DNA from: Pelodera strongyloides
Lineage: Eukaryota > Nematoda > Chromadorea > Rhabditida > Rhabditidae
Direction of reading: 5' to 3'
Assembly: GCA_036852015.1 (NCBI GenBank)
Contig: JAANDG010000573.1
Coordinates: 29,948 to 93,947, forward strand
DNA length: 64,000 nt
Shown: in pieces, positions 16,110-28,160 of the stretch
Layout: each line of letters opens with the position of its first letter
Position numbering within the stretch: position 1 is the first letter of the stretch
The notes under the pieces: model-generated
Databases searched by the model: none
Told to the model about the DNA's origin: nothing
The model's input: only the letters and a program-made list of their open reading frames with translations
Translations under genes and position numbers: made by a program

Positions 16110-17223
16110 ACGACACGTTTGGCTGTGACTTATTGTGTATATATGTAGTTTGCATATTTGCCCTTGTAAATTTGCATCTTCGCTTTTCGCTATATTGTAG
16201 TCTCAAAACACAGTTTTTGTAGTGGAATAGAGAAAGGGGAGATAACGAAAGAGAGAGAACACTGTTAGAGAGAGACACTTGCATGGAGACTCATAAAGAG
16301 AGAGAGAGAGACCGAACAGAAAGCTACACAGAAATAAAGACAGATGTAGAGGGAGACATCAAGTGGTCAAGTGGTGACAGAGAACCGCAAATATAATATA
16401 ATATGAATAGAGTTGTTAAGATAAGCATCGCGCCATGATTACACTTTTGTTTTGTTTAAATGAAAGAACGAAGTTCATATGTGATTCGTTTTGGTCGCGT
16501 TTTCTTCGAAAAAAAAATACTGCTTTATCAAAATTATCAAATTTTCATTCAAATTTCACGTACACATGCACCCACATACACAGGAAAACGGAATAATTGC
16601 CCAGAGCACATAATCACCGTCTGTAGCCGGTCATCAAATGGTTTTCCATTCATAAAACCATTTAGTAGCCTGTCACTGAACATTTGGTATCCATGTGCTG
16701 ACCAGTTGACAACGGTGTTCGAGATTGCCCACGACAAGGTCACCAAGTGGTCACCCAATGACTAGGCCAGCGAAAACCGGGAACTTTCGCCAAATCCAAA
16801 TGGGCTACTCCGCTTACTATGTAACACAAAAACTCACATACACACGCACACACATACACAGGCGCACAAACATACACACACATTTACGCACGCCGAACAT
16901 CCAAATTGCAAATGTCAGTCTGCCGCCGATAGACATAGCAAACCCTTGTAGAGACGAAAATACAATGATTACTCGGAAACGATAATTCGAAATGCTAACA
17001 GAGACGATTCAGAGTTTCACCTTGGAGAAAACATTTTCTATTTGTATATTTTTTCCAAAACAGACGCCGAATCATTGGTCTGCTAAAGGCACCAGACATT
17101 CCTTCCTAGTTTATTATTGGTTCTTGAAGGCGTTGGCAGGATTCAATAAATACTGGTGGCCCTTCCATGGATATAGCATATAAGCCACCGCGTACTGAAC
17201 GTGGTCTTCTGAAACGCATACCG
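16110..17223 (+). repeat. Interspersed repeat R1, second copy
   Basis: Collinear with 9516-10598. It ends exactly where a 470-bp palindrome begins (17224). Confidence 0.8.
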
Positions 17224-17697
17224 AATTTTATCTTGGAAAAGAGTCCTTGAATGGTAAGTTTAGGTTTTATCCTGCTTTAAAACTAGGAAAAGAGAACAAT
17301 AGTTGAATCGTTGCTATAAAAATTGACCATATTCAGATCTTATGCTCAAACTAGGCCTTTGTAACAACCAACTGGCCATTTCGATCATGCTATTAATTTT
17401 ATCAGGATGACACGCTACTCTCTGGTCTGGAATAGACATTCTGTTTATTCTAAGCTCAAACCTGTTTCAGAGCCAAACGCATAATGAAGTTTTCGTGTTA
17501 AAATCGGAAAACTAATATCATAAGTGAAACCTCAACAATAAGTGAAATGACCTATTACAAAAGCCTAGTTTGAGCATAAGATCTGAATATGGTCAATTTT
17601 TATAGCAACGATTCAACTATTGTTCTCTTTTCCTAGTTTTAAAGCAGGATGAAACCCAAACTTATCATTCAAGGACTCTTTTCCAAGATAAAATATT
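17224..17697. repeat. 470-bp palindrome
   Basis: About 170-bp arms: TTTTATCTTGGAAAAGAGTC / GACTCTTTTCCAAGATAAAA, then GAATCGTTGCTATAAAAATT and GATCTTATGCTCAAACTAGG in mirrored order, around a ~110-bp centre. No TTAA seen at the ends. Confidence 0.88.
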
Positions 17698-17732
17698 GTC
17701 CTCTTTTCACGTGACCTAGTTTACAACTTTGA

Positions 17733-18113
17733 CGGGTCAGGCCCATTTCAGATAACCCCTATTTTAGCTGGCTATCTGATTCTCCGTGTCAAATATGGTA
17801 GGATGCTTTTTTCCAGTTACCGCAAAATTCACGCAGCATTCAGCAATTTACCTTAACCATTCATACCCAATCACAGTTGTCACGCCTCAAGCGCTTCGCG
17901 CTGATGGGCGTGGAAATTTCGTTTTGTCGAACCAGAGCGGATGGGCGTGACAACTGCAATAGATTGTTGCGTACGACTGGCCATGGTAAGTTGCTGATAA
18001 CTCCGTGAATGTTTCGCCTGAAATTTGAAAAAAAAATGCATCCTACCACACGTGAGACGGAGAATCAGGGGGAGTCATCAAAAAGAGGTGTTACCTGAAA
18101 TGGGTCTGACCCT
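17733..18113. mobile_element. Palindromic element family A, degenerate copy
   Basis: Ends GGGTCAGGCCCATTTCAGAT / CTGAAATGGGTCTGACCC. The flanking TTAA is lost. Confidence 0.75.
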
Positions 18114-18481
18114 ATAAGACAGAAACCGGTTAAACACTCATTATTACGTATATCCAAAAGTGGTTCCCCTCTTTCTTGTGGGTTTCGACTACGGTAACTA
18201 GCTGTGGATCTTCATTTCCTGATTACTCATCCTATTTTGTCAAAACGGTTTTCGCAGTCTTGCCGCCCAACTCGCCCATTCGTGGCTAGCTTTGTTCTAT
18301 CGAGCACATTCCAGCAAAAGACTGGCGAAGATAGGGGAGGTCGCCATGCAGCATTTTATCTGATTCTACATCATTGTTTGCATTTCCTAATTCGTCGCGC
18401 CTACTTTTTGGCATGATAACAAGAAACGTGAACGCTGATAATATAGAAAGAAATTCTTTGAAATGGGCTTGATCGTTTAGT

Positions 18482-18946
18482 TTAAAGGGACCAGCCACGA
18501 GAAAAATGTTTTCCTCAATTTGCTTGCACGGTGTGTCATTATCAGAAATAAAACCCCCATTTCTTCACACGAAAACTTGCAGAATTATTCCCCGCAAACT
18601 TTTCGGCAAGATACCGCAGTCACAGACGTGACAATAGTTTTTAACGGTTTATAACCGTCCATTGCATTATTTCTCTACATAATCATGATTAAACGAATGA
18701 AAATCATTCCTACGATGCAGCATTTTCAAGGCGTTTTCAATACTGTAATGCCGAAAAAGTGCACAATTTGACTCTGACTACGATACCTGGCCGATCAGTT
18801 TGCCGGGGGATTATTCTTCGAGCTTTACACCTATTGTCCACGATAGGTGTAAAGTAATGCGGTTTCCACAGTAACATTTCTGAAATTCCTGAGCTTCTGC
18901 ACAATTAAATTGAGAAAACCTTGTGTTTCGTGGGTCTGTCCCTTTG
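18482..18946. mobile_element. Palindromic element, family E
   Basis: TTAA-AGGGACCAGCCACGAGAA against TTTCGTGGGTCTGTCCCTTTGAA; ends related to family D, interior different. Confidence 0.7.
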
Positions 18947-18949
18947 AAG

Positions 18950-20800
18950 TGGTGCTGCAACCCGGTTTTGAAAACTAAATTCCCATGAAAATGAGTATAA
19001 TTAGAATGAAATATTCGCGCCAATCAATCAATATGTGCTTCAATTATGCCTCCCCTTAGGCAACCGGAAATAACCACCCCGACTAGGTTGCGTGTCACAT
19101 AGGATATTTAGTTATACTATTAGTTTGAGACACTTGCGTGTGCACAAACAAGCGAGTTTTTTTTTTTAAATTATGTTTTGGGTTTGCAGAAATCCATGTT
19201 CTTTGACCCCTTTCATAAAAAAACTCGATTTTAGGTAATTTTTAGATTGAATTTTGAAATTGTTTGAGCGTTGTTGACTTTTTATTCTAATCATACTGAT
19301 TTTCATTTGAATTTATTTTTCAAAAATCATTAATAATAATAAAAAAAATAGTAATAATAATAATAAAAAAATAGTAGTAATAATAAAAAAAAATAGTAAT
19401 AATAATAATAAAAAAATAGTAATAAAGTTACGTTTTCACCGAAGAAATATACCCTGAAACGTTGTAAGACTGTGTTTCAGCGGCGCGAACTGTAGCCCCG
19501 CCCCCTAGAGGTGAACAGAGACACAAGCTTCAGACATTTCTTCCGCTAAAATGTAATTCATGTGCACAGTTATGGTTATGGTGAATCATCGGACGAGACA
19601 CACAGAAATAGAGAGAGAGAGAGGAGAGATACAAGAAAAAAGAAAAAGCTAGAGAGAGAACGAGAGAGATACAAAGAAAAAGATAGAGCTAGAAAGGAAT
19701 TCAACAATTTTTCTAAAGGAAAACCAAGAAACTATGTTTTCAAGTTTTCAATTTCAGGCTTGTAAACGTGGCGTGCCTCATTTGATTTAGTGGTTTCATT
19801 TTTACTGCGAAAAAGCGTCTTGAAAACACTGAATCAGAAAATGTGCGCAATGAAATGAACTTCGTAGAAGAAAGCAACGATGGAGCTTATTGGCGCGTCT
19901 TAGGATGGGAATATTACGCAGGCTTCACCATCGCATATGAGTTTCTTGCGGTGTGCATATATGACTGTTGTAACTCTCGTAATAATGTACGATCGTCACA
20001 ACTGTGAAACATATTAGGTAACACGATAGTTTGCTATATTCGTCTTATATGTAAATAGTGCTGGATTAGCACCTCACTAGAGTGAATATAAGGGCCACGC
20101 GCCCACCCGCTAATCATTGTCTTACTTGCAGGCCTAGTATTGGGGATCAGGCCCCCCACCTCTGCTACGGTACTCCACGACAGTACTCTCGACGCCGCGT
20201 ACTACCGCTCGGTCTGGTGTGCCCCTCCTCCCTTCTGGAGCTGGCCTGGAAGACCCGCAACTGTGCACCCCGTCAACCCTCTAAGCCATTCATATTCTTG
20301 GCTGCCGTTACCCTGAATAAACGGTTATACGCTGAACTATTGTCGTATCTTCACGGTTAATCCTTGGGCAGGGATTAACTTTCAATTTACATACTCGTCT
20401 GTTAAATGTGCTCCGTGGAAATTTTTTGCTTCCATTCAAAATGGCAGTCGAAACATCTTTTACAAAGCTTTAGTGCCCTATTACATTCAATACGTTAACT
20501 TACGCCAAACAATTAAGTAAACTGTTTCTCGACAAAGCATTGTTTGACTTTACAAAGTTACAATATCTCGAGAGGTATCGCGAACTTCATCTCATGCGGG
20601 ATAGTTGTAGTCTCATGAACCCGCGCGCCGTCTTTCGCGATACCCTGCGACCTCTCATTATCACCACAGGCCACGCCCCCATGAGAGCGAGGCACCTCGC
20701 GCTCATGAAGGAAAAAGGCTATCGAGAGCTGCGAATTATCATGAAAAAACTCTCGATAGCAAAAACTATCGTGTAAGCAATGCTCTAATATCAAATGAGA
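18950..20800. other. Unassigned spacer with AT-rich tract
   Basis: (TAA)n/(AATA)n tract at 19330-19425 and a GA run near 19610-19690; apart from the weak LTR-like call nothing is supported. Confidence 0.45.
19965..20365 (+). repeat. Possible solo-LTR-like sequence
   Basis: A GC-rich block (20080-20300) ends with AATAAACGGTTATACGCTG and CTTCACGGTTAA, as often at LTR R-U5 borders. No internal gene or second copy in the window; weak call. Confidence 0.25.
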
Positions 20801-21402
20801 TTACAGGATAGATATACAAAAGTTGATTTCGAAGCATCTAAAATTCCATCGATTCTCACAACAACAATACTATTTGCCTTGTAGTCTTGAGGACGCTGTG
20901 CAGAGAAAGTAGCTAACAAGAGTGTGGGGTTCGCTGCATTCTTTTTTTTTTGCAGTTGCGTTGCTACTTTTCCCGCACCGTTTCGGCAACGGTTTGGGGG
21001 TGTTTCCCGCAACAGTTTGGGGGTGTTTTCCGCACAAAAACGGCAACCAGGAACTGTGAAAAAACTTTTGCGGCGCGTATCAAATTCTTTTGCGGGAAAC
21101 ACCCCCCAAACTGTTGCCGCGCGCAACTCTTGAGTTTCGTTGCACATGCGCTCCAATGGGATTTACCAACTTTACCCCCGGGGTTGCCCCGTGCCGTGGG
21201 GTTAAGATATGGTGGGTCCCGGGCACTGACAAGTCCAATTTCTGCAGTTGTGTTTTTTCCGAAAACCTAGAGAAACCGAAGGTTACAAATTAGTAATTGA
21301 TCATGTTCATGGCTAATAGTGTTACAGAATTGGTTATTCCGCTTCGTTTGGCAATTTTGCAGCAAATTATCTCCAGTTCCTGTGATCTTCAGTTCCATTT
21401 AC

Positions 21403-21904
21403 TCATCTCAAATCACCTCTCTTTTTATTGTTTTTATTAATAATAGCACAAATATCATTCACAATGAAAATTAAATCAATGACGGAACCATACGCCTAGC
21501 ATAAGAAGCTTCCTGTATTGGAAGCTAGGTGATCGTAAGCCAAAACCTAAAGGCAAAAACTAATACCGTACGTAGATCAAGCGGGCTAATGGCAGTTAGC
21601 CAAGTTACAAAATACACTCGGCCAAGCCATTAAATGATAATTCACCGTGCGAAATAATGTCCTGCCAAGTGTAGTTTGTACTTTGTACCTTGGCTAATTG
21701 CCATTAGCCCGCGCTATCTCTGTACGGTACCAGTTTTTGCGTTTAAATTTTAGCTTCCGATCACCCAGATACCAATAAAGGAAGCTTCTTCTGCGAGGCC
21801 TATTGTTCTGTGATTGATTTACTTTTCATTGTGAATGATACTTGTGTTATTATTAATAAAAACGATAAAAAGAGAGGTGCTTTGAGATGAACCTATCCCT
21901 TTAA
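21403..21904. repeat. 500-bp palindrome inside cassette copy 2
   Basis: TCATCTCAAATCACCTCTC / GAGAGGTGCTTTGAGATGA arms, with matching CATTCACAATGAAAA, GAAGCTTCCT and AGCGGGCTAATGGCA blocks in inverted order. Right end AACCTATCCCT-TTAA like the nested element at 50822. Confidence 0.85.
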
Positions 21905-22078
21905 AGGAGGAGGCTCACGAGTTTTAAGTGTTCGATTCATTTCCTTTTATCGAAAGAACATGGTAAATAATCACCAATAAAATGTAGAACAAAGAGCTGA
22001 AATACACTTTAAAGTAAATATTAAATTTTATAAAAAAAAATATTTAAAAAAAACCACCGTAGTTTATAGTTATTTTTC

Positions 22079-22232
22079 AGGGTAGTAGTATATAAACTGT
22101 TGACGCTGTTACAACGTTTTGCCCGACCTTGATTTTCTGCTGTTAGTATAAAGTTAGTATATCAGGGTAGTAGTATATAAACTGTTGACGCTGTTACAAC
22201 GTTTTGCCCGACCTTGATTTTCTGCTGTTTTT
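22079..22232. repeat. 67-bp direct repeat, two copies
   Basis: CAGGGTAGTAGTATATAAAC to TTTTCTGCTGTT at 22079-22145 and 22163-22230. Confidence 0.85.
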
Positions 22233-22268
22233 GATCAATTTTGGACATTTACAACTCAATTTTGTGTC

Positions 22269-22855
22269 TTAAAGGAGGAGGCTCTCGAGAATGAAGTGCT
22301 CAAATAGTTTCCTTTTATCGAAGGATAATGGGCTTATCTTCCAAAAAACAAGCATTATAAGGTTCAGCGCTTTAGTTTGGAGGAATTAATTAATCTAAGA
22401 ACTCGAAGTCAAATAAAATAACCTATCGTATGCAAGGTAGACTTCAAAGCTAAACATGCAAATTTACAAGTCATTTTGCAAGCCAGCACAAAATTTGCAT
22501 GCCCGCTATGGAAATCGACTATTTTTTACGATCCAAAATTTTGATAGAATTCATAGTTTCATATTGATTTACTCCTTCCAATTAACGCGAAATACCAGCC
22601 CCTTTGGAAAACTTGCATATGATAAGCAAATCCTACGTATCCTATGCTAATTTTGCGCGATTGCCGTGGACGATCGCGCAAAATTAGCATAGGATACATA
22701 GGGTTTGCTTATCATATGCAAATTTTCCAAAGGGGCTAGTATTTCGCTTTAAAAGCTTTTGCATTGTAAAGCATGTCTTTCGGAAGTTAGTACCATCATA
22801 TTTCGATAAAAGGAAACTATTTGAGCACTTCATTCTCGTGATGCTCCTCCTTTAA
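22269..22855. mobile_element. TTAA palindromic element, family P, with nested family I copy
   Basis: Terminal inverted repeat AGGAGGAGGCTCTCGAGAAT / ATTCTCGTGATGCTCCTCCT between TTAA duplications. The empty site is at 11105-11108 in the paralogous cassette (TGTC-TTAA-CTACC). Size and TTAA specificity resemble piggyBac-type non-autonomous elements. Confidence 0.9.
22582..22752. mobile_element. TTAA palindromic element, family I, nested in family P
   Basis: CGCGAAATACCAGCCCCTTT ... AAAGGGGCTAGTATTTCGCT between TTAA; hairpin with core GATTGCCGTGGACGATC. Confidence 0.9.
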
Positions 22856-22964
22856 CTACCAAAAAATGCATCATTTTCGAAAAAATTCATTTTCAAGTCC
22901 AAAAGCCTTCAGACCATTTTGCCCATTTTTCATTTTTCAACGTTTTTCGAATATTTTTGATGCT

Positions 22965-23745
22965 ATAAATGACCACGATTCGGCTCCGAAAAGACCTGAA
23001 GCCATTGACAAATGTAGACCTCGAAGAACTTCTATGTTTTTTGTTTCCGAGCTCGGCCAGCGGAAAAACCAGCTAGTTTTTTTTACTAGTTTCCTGCTAG
23101 GTTTTTAGTCGGAGAAAGCTCGGAATACGAAAGTTTGTCGGGAAAAGCTCGGAAAATCCACGGGAAAAGCTCGGAAACGGACAAACAGACAGCTCCCGAG
23201 CTGGGCCCGCCTATTCTCCGAGCTCGGCCCGAGAACCTCAAAGTTTCCGAGCTTTTTCCGAGAATCTTCTCGGAGATACTCGGGAAATAGCCGGAAAAAG
23301 CTCGGAAATGCAAAGTTTCTCGGAAAAAGCTCGGGATTCACTAACGAAGTTGTCAATGAGTTAAAAATCAAGAATTTCCGTGGTGTTTTTATGCGTGACA
23401 CTCTCCCGGATATCATAATATCAAGTAGTAAAGAAGTAGGAATTGTAAATCTTGACTCGAGCAATAATAAGGGTAGTCATTGGCCTTGCTATAAAAAGAT
23501 GAAGGAAAACAAGTTATTACTTCGATTCTTTTATATTAGATCGACCTCAAGAAGTTATCAATTACCTCAAAAATAATGGTGAAGAAGATAATCTAATTGA
23601 ATACTCAACATTTCAAATACAAGAACTTGCTGCACATATTTGTGGTTATTTCTGTCTTCTAGTTTTGAAAATGCTTGAAACTTGTGTTTTTCAAAAAGTA
23701 TATTTTTATGAGCGATGGCTATCACTAGAATCAACAAACGAATAG
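22965..23745 (+). pseudogene. Decayed adenovirus-type cysteine protease of Polinton type, copy 2
   Basis: Copy of the pseudogene at 11215-11692. It keeps the putative catalytic His (KGSHWPCYK) and Cys (HICGYFCLL) but is cut by an inserted 320-bp segment (about 23028-23346), a frame change near 23520-23560 and a stop. It ends YERWLSLESTNE before a stop. The family call rests on motif order; I could not compare with a database. Confidence 0.6.
23028..23346. mobile_element. 320-bp insertion in cassette copy 2 with AGCTCGGAAA repeats
   Basis: Absent from copy 1 at GGAGAACTTGTCAATG. Internally dominated by both orientations of GAAA(A)GCTCGG and by GAGCTCGGCC/GGGCCC blocks, so it folds on itself. 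Confidence 0.7.
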
Positions 23746-23826
23746 TTTTAAAATAATGATAATGTAAGATTTAAGATAATGTTCATCTGAAGTAGTCTTG
23801 TAGTCTCTCTCTCTCTCTCCCTCTTT

Positions 23827-23864
<38 letters not shown>

Positions 23865-23876
23865 TCCCTCTTTTTA

Positions 23877-23912
<36 letters not shown>

Positions 23913-24364
23913 CGAGTATGACAGAGTAAGACTTTCACTTTCCATCTAGATTTGGGTCGGGTTGTGAGCGTGAAATAGGTCGACCGAATGCCGCCTTCTT
24001 TCTTTCTTCCTTTATTTCAATCTGGTGGCTGTTCATAATAACCACACATATTATATTCTTATATTATAATAGAATCGACTATTATAAAACTAACATATGC
24101 TATTATCGCTCTTCTCGATTTGTATTAATCTCCTTGCGCTACTCTCCTATGTATTTCTCTTAAATACGCTTCATTTTTCCAGACGATTCCATGTTGACTA
24201 CACTCTTCATCTGTCTCTGCTTTGGGACCAATGTACATGCAGGTTTGTTAGTTAGAATATATGCTTGGACAAAGAAAACATATTGGGCTTCCTTATTAAT
24301 ATGACAAAAGATGACCCTACAACAATAAATATAGAGCTCGGTTATGTTTAAGCTAAAATTTCAG

Positions 24365-25011
24365 ATGATATCAACACCCGGTTGGTCAGCGCTCCTTCGA
24401 TCTCAACATTAACTACAATAGGCAACAGCCTCTCTTCTTCGGATCCCATCACTTCGTCATCTTCACTGATTGACGTGAAGGAAGAGCTAGCCAAGATTGC
24501 CACAACATGTCTGAGGCCAGAGGATTTAGAACTGTTAACTGGGAACTGTAATAGACACGCCGTAGTCCGAATATTTATCCACACTTTAATCGGGGAAAGT
24601 GCAGTGGCCATAGGTCTAAGAGAGTTACGTGCGGCACTCAAATTGCCCCCGCCTGCACCCTGGCAACCACTTAACCGAACCGAACCCACAGAACATGAGC
24701 TGGCGTCTGCATCCACAATTGAGGAGTACTACACATTGAAGGAGCCTCGCTCAAAAATGAGAAGCCTTGATAGCGAATATTTATTTGAGCATAATGTAGT
24801 TACCGCCATCGCATACTTAGACAAGCGCCTGCCCTCGATACAAACCGTTTTCAGGAGAACCTTTGAAGAGATTTGTCCATCTGCTCCAAAAGCGCTAAAT
24901 AAGAAAGCAATCGATAGTATGATTGAAGCATTACACGCGACGTCTGGCAGCATTGACAGTGCGACTTCGAAAATGCTTAGACGACATGAATGTGAGGATG
25001 TAGTGAAATAG
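24365..25011 (+). CDS. Terminal-exon-like ORF of unknown function, cassette copy 2
   Basis: Second copy of the ORF at 12402-13048, with the same acceptor context (AAAATTTCAG) and stop position. It is open throughout and differs at about ten residues. The 5' flank lacks the retrotransposon fragment present in copy 1, and the 3' flank carries a TTAA palindromic element (25084-25266) absent from copy 1. Function unknown. Confidence 0.6.
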
Positions 25012-25083
25012 AAAATATTATAATTGCCCATTTATTGAAAGATGTTAGCACAATGATTTTATAGAGTGAGCATTATTTTAATA

Positions 25084-25266
25084 TTAAAGCGAAATACTGG
25101 CCGGTTTTTGAAACGCATCTCAAGTACTTGCATTCCTATGCATTTATGCAACGTGGGGTCTAATTGGGGTCTAGTTTTTATTCTAATTTTTGCTCATTTG
25201 CATATGCTGCATAAAAAAGCAGGTGTACGCAATGCGCTTCAAAAACCGGCCGGTATTTCGCTTTAA
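25084..25266. mobile_element. TTAA palindromic element, family B, in cassette copy 2
   Basis: TTAA-AGCGAAATACTGGCCGG ... CCGGCCGGTATTTCGCT-TTAA. Cassette copy 1 has a single TTAA at the matching site (in GATATTAATTGATA). Confidence 0.92.
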
Positions 25267-25523
25267 TTTATATTAAACAATATTATTTTTAACTATTTCA
25301 AACAGTTTCTAGTTTAGATTTTAGTTCCGTTAGTTTCTCCCCAACACCCTTCTTTACTCCGTTTTCATGTCACATTAATATCTTTGTCACAATCTAGTTT
25401 ATATCAATCATAGAATCACAAATATTAATAATAAAAGTATCAATAAAATCAAAACTGTTCTTTCTCTTCATTGTTAATTGACGCACTTCGAAACATTCCT
25501 ACGAACTTCATCTCTTTTCATTT

Positions 25524-25526
<3 letters not shown>

Positions 25527-25585
<59 letters not shown>
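25527..25585. repeat. Poly-T tract
   Basis: About 58 T just right of cassette copy 2. Confidence 0.95.
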
Positions 25586-25587
<2 letters not shown>

Positions 25588-25735
25588 TTCAATTTTTTTT
25601 CAAATATTTTTTTTTTCTAGACTAAATTGAATTGCCAAATTGTTCTCAAAAATGTTAGAAGAATCAAAGGTTCCTAGACCTTCGATCGTAGAAATCTACG
25701 ATCCTCGAAGAAGAAATGAAATTGTTTAATCCCAC

Positions 25736-26151
25736 TTAAAGGGCCAGGCCCATTTCAAATGATCCCTATTTTTGATGACTCCATCTGATTCTCCATGTCA
25801 AATATAGTAGGATGCGATATTCTTCTAATTTTCAAGCGCAAAATTCATGCAGCATTCAGCAATTTACCATGAGCGGTCATACCCAACTATTTATCGCAGT
25901 TGTCACGCCCATTCGCGCTGATTGGCCAATATCGCAATAGCCACGCCCAATAGAGCATATTGCCCAATTAGCGCGAATGGGCGTGACAACTGCGATAAAT
26001 AGTTGTGTATGACTGGTGATGGTAAATTGCTGAATACTGCGTGAATTTTGCGCTTGAAATTAGAAAAATACGCATCCCACTATATTTGAAATGGAGAATC
26101 AGATGGAATCATCAAAAATAGGGGACATTTGAAATGGGCCTGACCCTTTAA
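25736..26151. mobile_element. TTAA palindromic element, family A
   Basis: TTAA-AGGGCCAGGCCCATTTC ... GAAATGGGCCTGACCCT-TTAA, about 415 bp, no coding capacity. Confidence 0.9.
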
Positions 26152-26254
26152 AAGACTCGTCTGTGCCAGAAAGGCACATTATGGAACGAAAACAGAATAC
26201 TGAAGACAAGTGCGTGGTTGAGCAATCAGTGCTTTGAGAAAACATTTGTCAATT

Positions 26255-26490
26255 CTTTATTCAACATTACTCTGTAAGAGTCTAAGTCTGAGAAAACAAA
26301 AACATCGATCAAGTTCAGAAACACGGGCACTAAGTATTGCATAAATCCAGAAATGTTGAACAGGGCGCTGCGCTGAATTGGCACACATTCTGTTAACGGC
26401 GGTCGTTTTGCAAACGCACGGCGCAGCACTGGACAACGGACCATGCACCTGCACCCCATCATTTTCCCCGATATAGAAAACGCGTGACCA
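26255..26490 (+). repeat. Interspersed repeat R1, 3' end only
   Basis: Matches 10600-10830 ('caacattactctgtaa...gcacggcgc...'), including the shared 'tggaccatgcacct' block with small changes. Confidence 0.75.
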
Positions 26491-26636
26491 AACTAGACAA
26501 AATATACCGTAAAAAGCTAAACACTAATAGTGATATAATAAATAATAAAAAAAATCGTAAAAAAGGTAAATAAATACTAGATTGTCCTAATGTTACCCGT
26601 TCCCACGAAAGCGTAATACTGACAACAGATGAAAAT

Positions 26637-26813
26637 TTAAAGCGAAATACCGGCCGGTTTTTGAAACGCATCGTGAACAACAAAATTCTTACGTATTTAT
26701 GCTAAGTTACTCGAATTTAGCCCGATTATTTTATATCTATTTGTGTAAGCTACATAATTATATTATGTTGCTTTACTCGATGTGTTTCAAAAACCGGCCG
26801 GTATTTCGCTTTT
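26637..26813. mobile_element. Palindromic element, family B
   Basis: TTAA-AGCGAAATACCGGCCGG ... CCGGCCGGTATTTCGCT; right target base changed (TTTC). Confidence 0.9.
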
Positions 26814-27153
26814 CAAATAAAACTTGAACCTTACAAACGGTTTTAAGAAAATATATATTGTAAAAGAAAAAAATATAAGTCAATGTTTTGTAGCAAAATT
26901 AAAATTCACTAGAATCCTTACGGTAATTAAAATCCGAAAAATAAAAATATTGCAAAAAGTGGCAGAGCACAAGTAGAGATCAATAAAAATCCAAAATTAC
27001 AAAATAAAAAGGTTACACCATAAAAAAAAAATCAAATGTGATTATTTACATTTTGTCTATTTTTCAACCGGGGAGCATTTTTACGAACGAAAAGTTCGCA
27101 TTTGAACTGATTTGATAATTGCAATTATATCGACATTTGTAATTATCCTCTAA

Positions 27154-28160
27154 TTACTTCGGTCCAGCGTCCATTGTGAGACTTTTTCCGAATCGCGAAA
27201 GCCTTCTGGGCACCGAACGCACGGTTGCGAGCGAGATTTTTCGTACGACTTGGTCCGATTTACCTTTGCCTCCCGGCGAAGCCTGAATAATTGTAATAAG
27301 TAATCGACTTTATCTAATTATCTAATTGCTTTTGCACAAAAAATCATAGATCATAGGAAGTGAACAACAAACCGTCGCCAGCGATATCTTCCGTACAATC
27401 GGCTCCGACTTTTTCGATGATGAAGTCTGGAAATGGAGTACTTTATTTATACATGACTTACCACTACGCTAATTGTAATGGGATAAATGAGTGTATTCAT
27501 AGCATTTGCTTTTCTTACCTTTACAAGTTGCACCGACAACGCCTTCATTTACGATTTACTTTGAAGTCACCACCCACTGGCCAGTGACAATTTTGAAACC
27601 AACACCCGGCGAGGGAATCATGGGCGAACCCTACTGCCCCTAGCCCTAAGACGTCGAGCAATTTGTCATCTGGAACTCGTCGCATACTGCTCGAGACCTC
27701 GGCGACAAGTCATAGCTTTGAAAAAGTGTATTGTACCGCCCTTGGATGAAGGGGAGCACGCACTTGTGGTGTAAAAGATTTATTTGTTTTATTTTATTTT
27801 GTACTTTCAGACTAAACTCATAATTCTCCTCCCTCTCTCTGAAATAGTTATACTGAATATCTCCAAATCGAAATAAGTCCGGTTTTTGAAACGTATGTCA
27901 AATAACTACATTCCTATGACTTACATGCAAACGAGAATTATTAGGATAAAAAATCGACCGCAATTCACCGCACACAGCATAAATGCAGTTATTGCAGACT
28001 GCAGACTGCAGACCAAATGCAGACTGCAGACCAAATGCAGACTGCAGTTATTTGCGTTGCGTTTCGAACAACGTCTTTAACATTTTTTATTGATTACCTG
28101 TGAGTAACAGAAGTGCGTTGGCATTGGTGATGGATGTGGAGGTGGTGGAGGAGCAAGTAT
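27154..28160 (-). CDS. PLCE1: PLC epsilon exons 57-58: C-terminal tail
   Basis: Predicted residues 1924-1986. Exon 28098-28160 is a 21-codon Pro-rich segment ([17 protein letters not shown]). Exon 27154-27282 is basic, gives [19 protein letters not shown] and ends TAA. The basic tail after RA2 resembles the Lys-rich end of vertebrate PLC epsilon. I see no clear PDZ ligand at the end. Confidence 0.85.

Larger units (their letters stand above)
21148..25498 (+). repeat. Duplicated cassette, copy 2, with several insertions
   Basis: Second copy of 10843-13348, longer because of inserted elements: a palindrome (21403-21904), a TTAA palindrome (22269-22855) with another nested in it, a 320-bp insert (23028-23346) and a TTAA element (25084-25266). 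The uninterrupted copy 1 serves as the empty-site reference for the insertions. Confidence 0.85.

Noticed and set aside
20082..20360. 92-codon plus-strand ORF
   Set aside because: Lies in a possible LTR-like, GC-rich block; no conserved domain.
27990..28046. CRISPR-like short direct repeats
   Set aside because: Only about 2.5 adjacent 19-bp units without spacers, inside a palindromic element.
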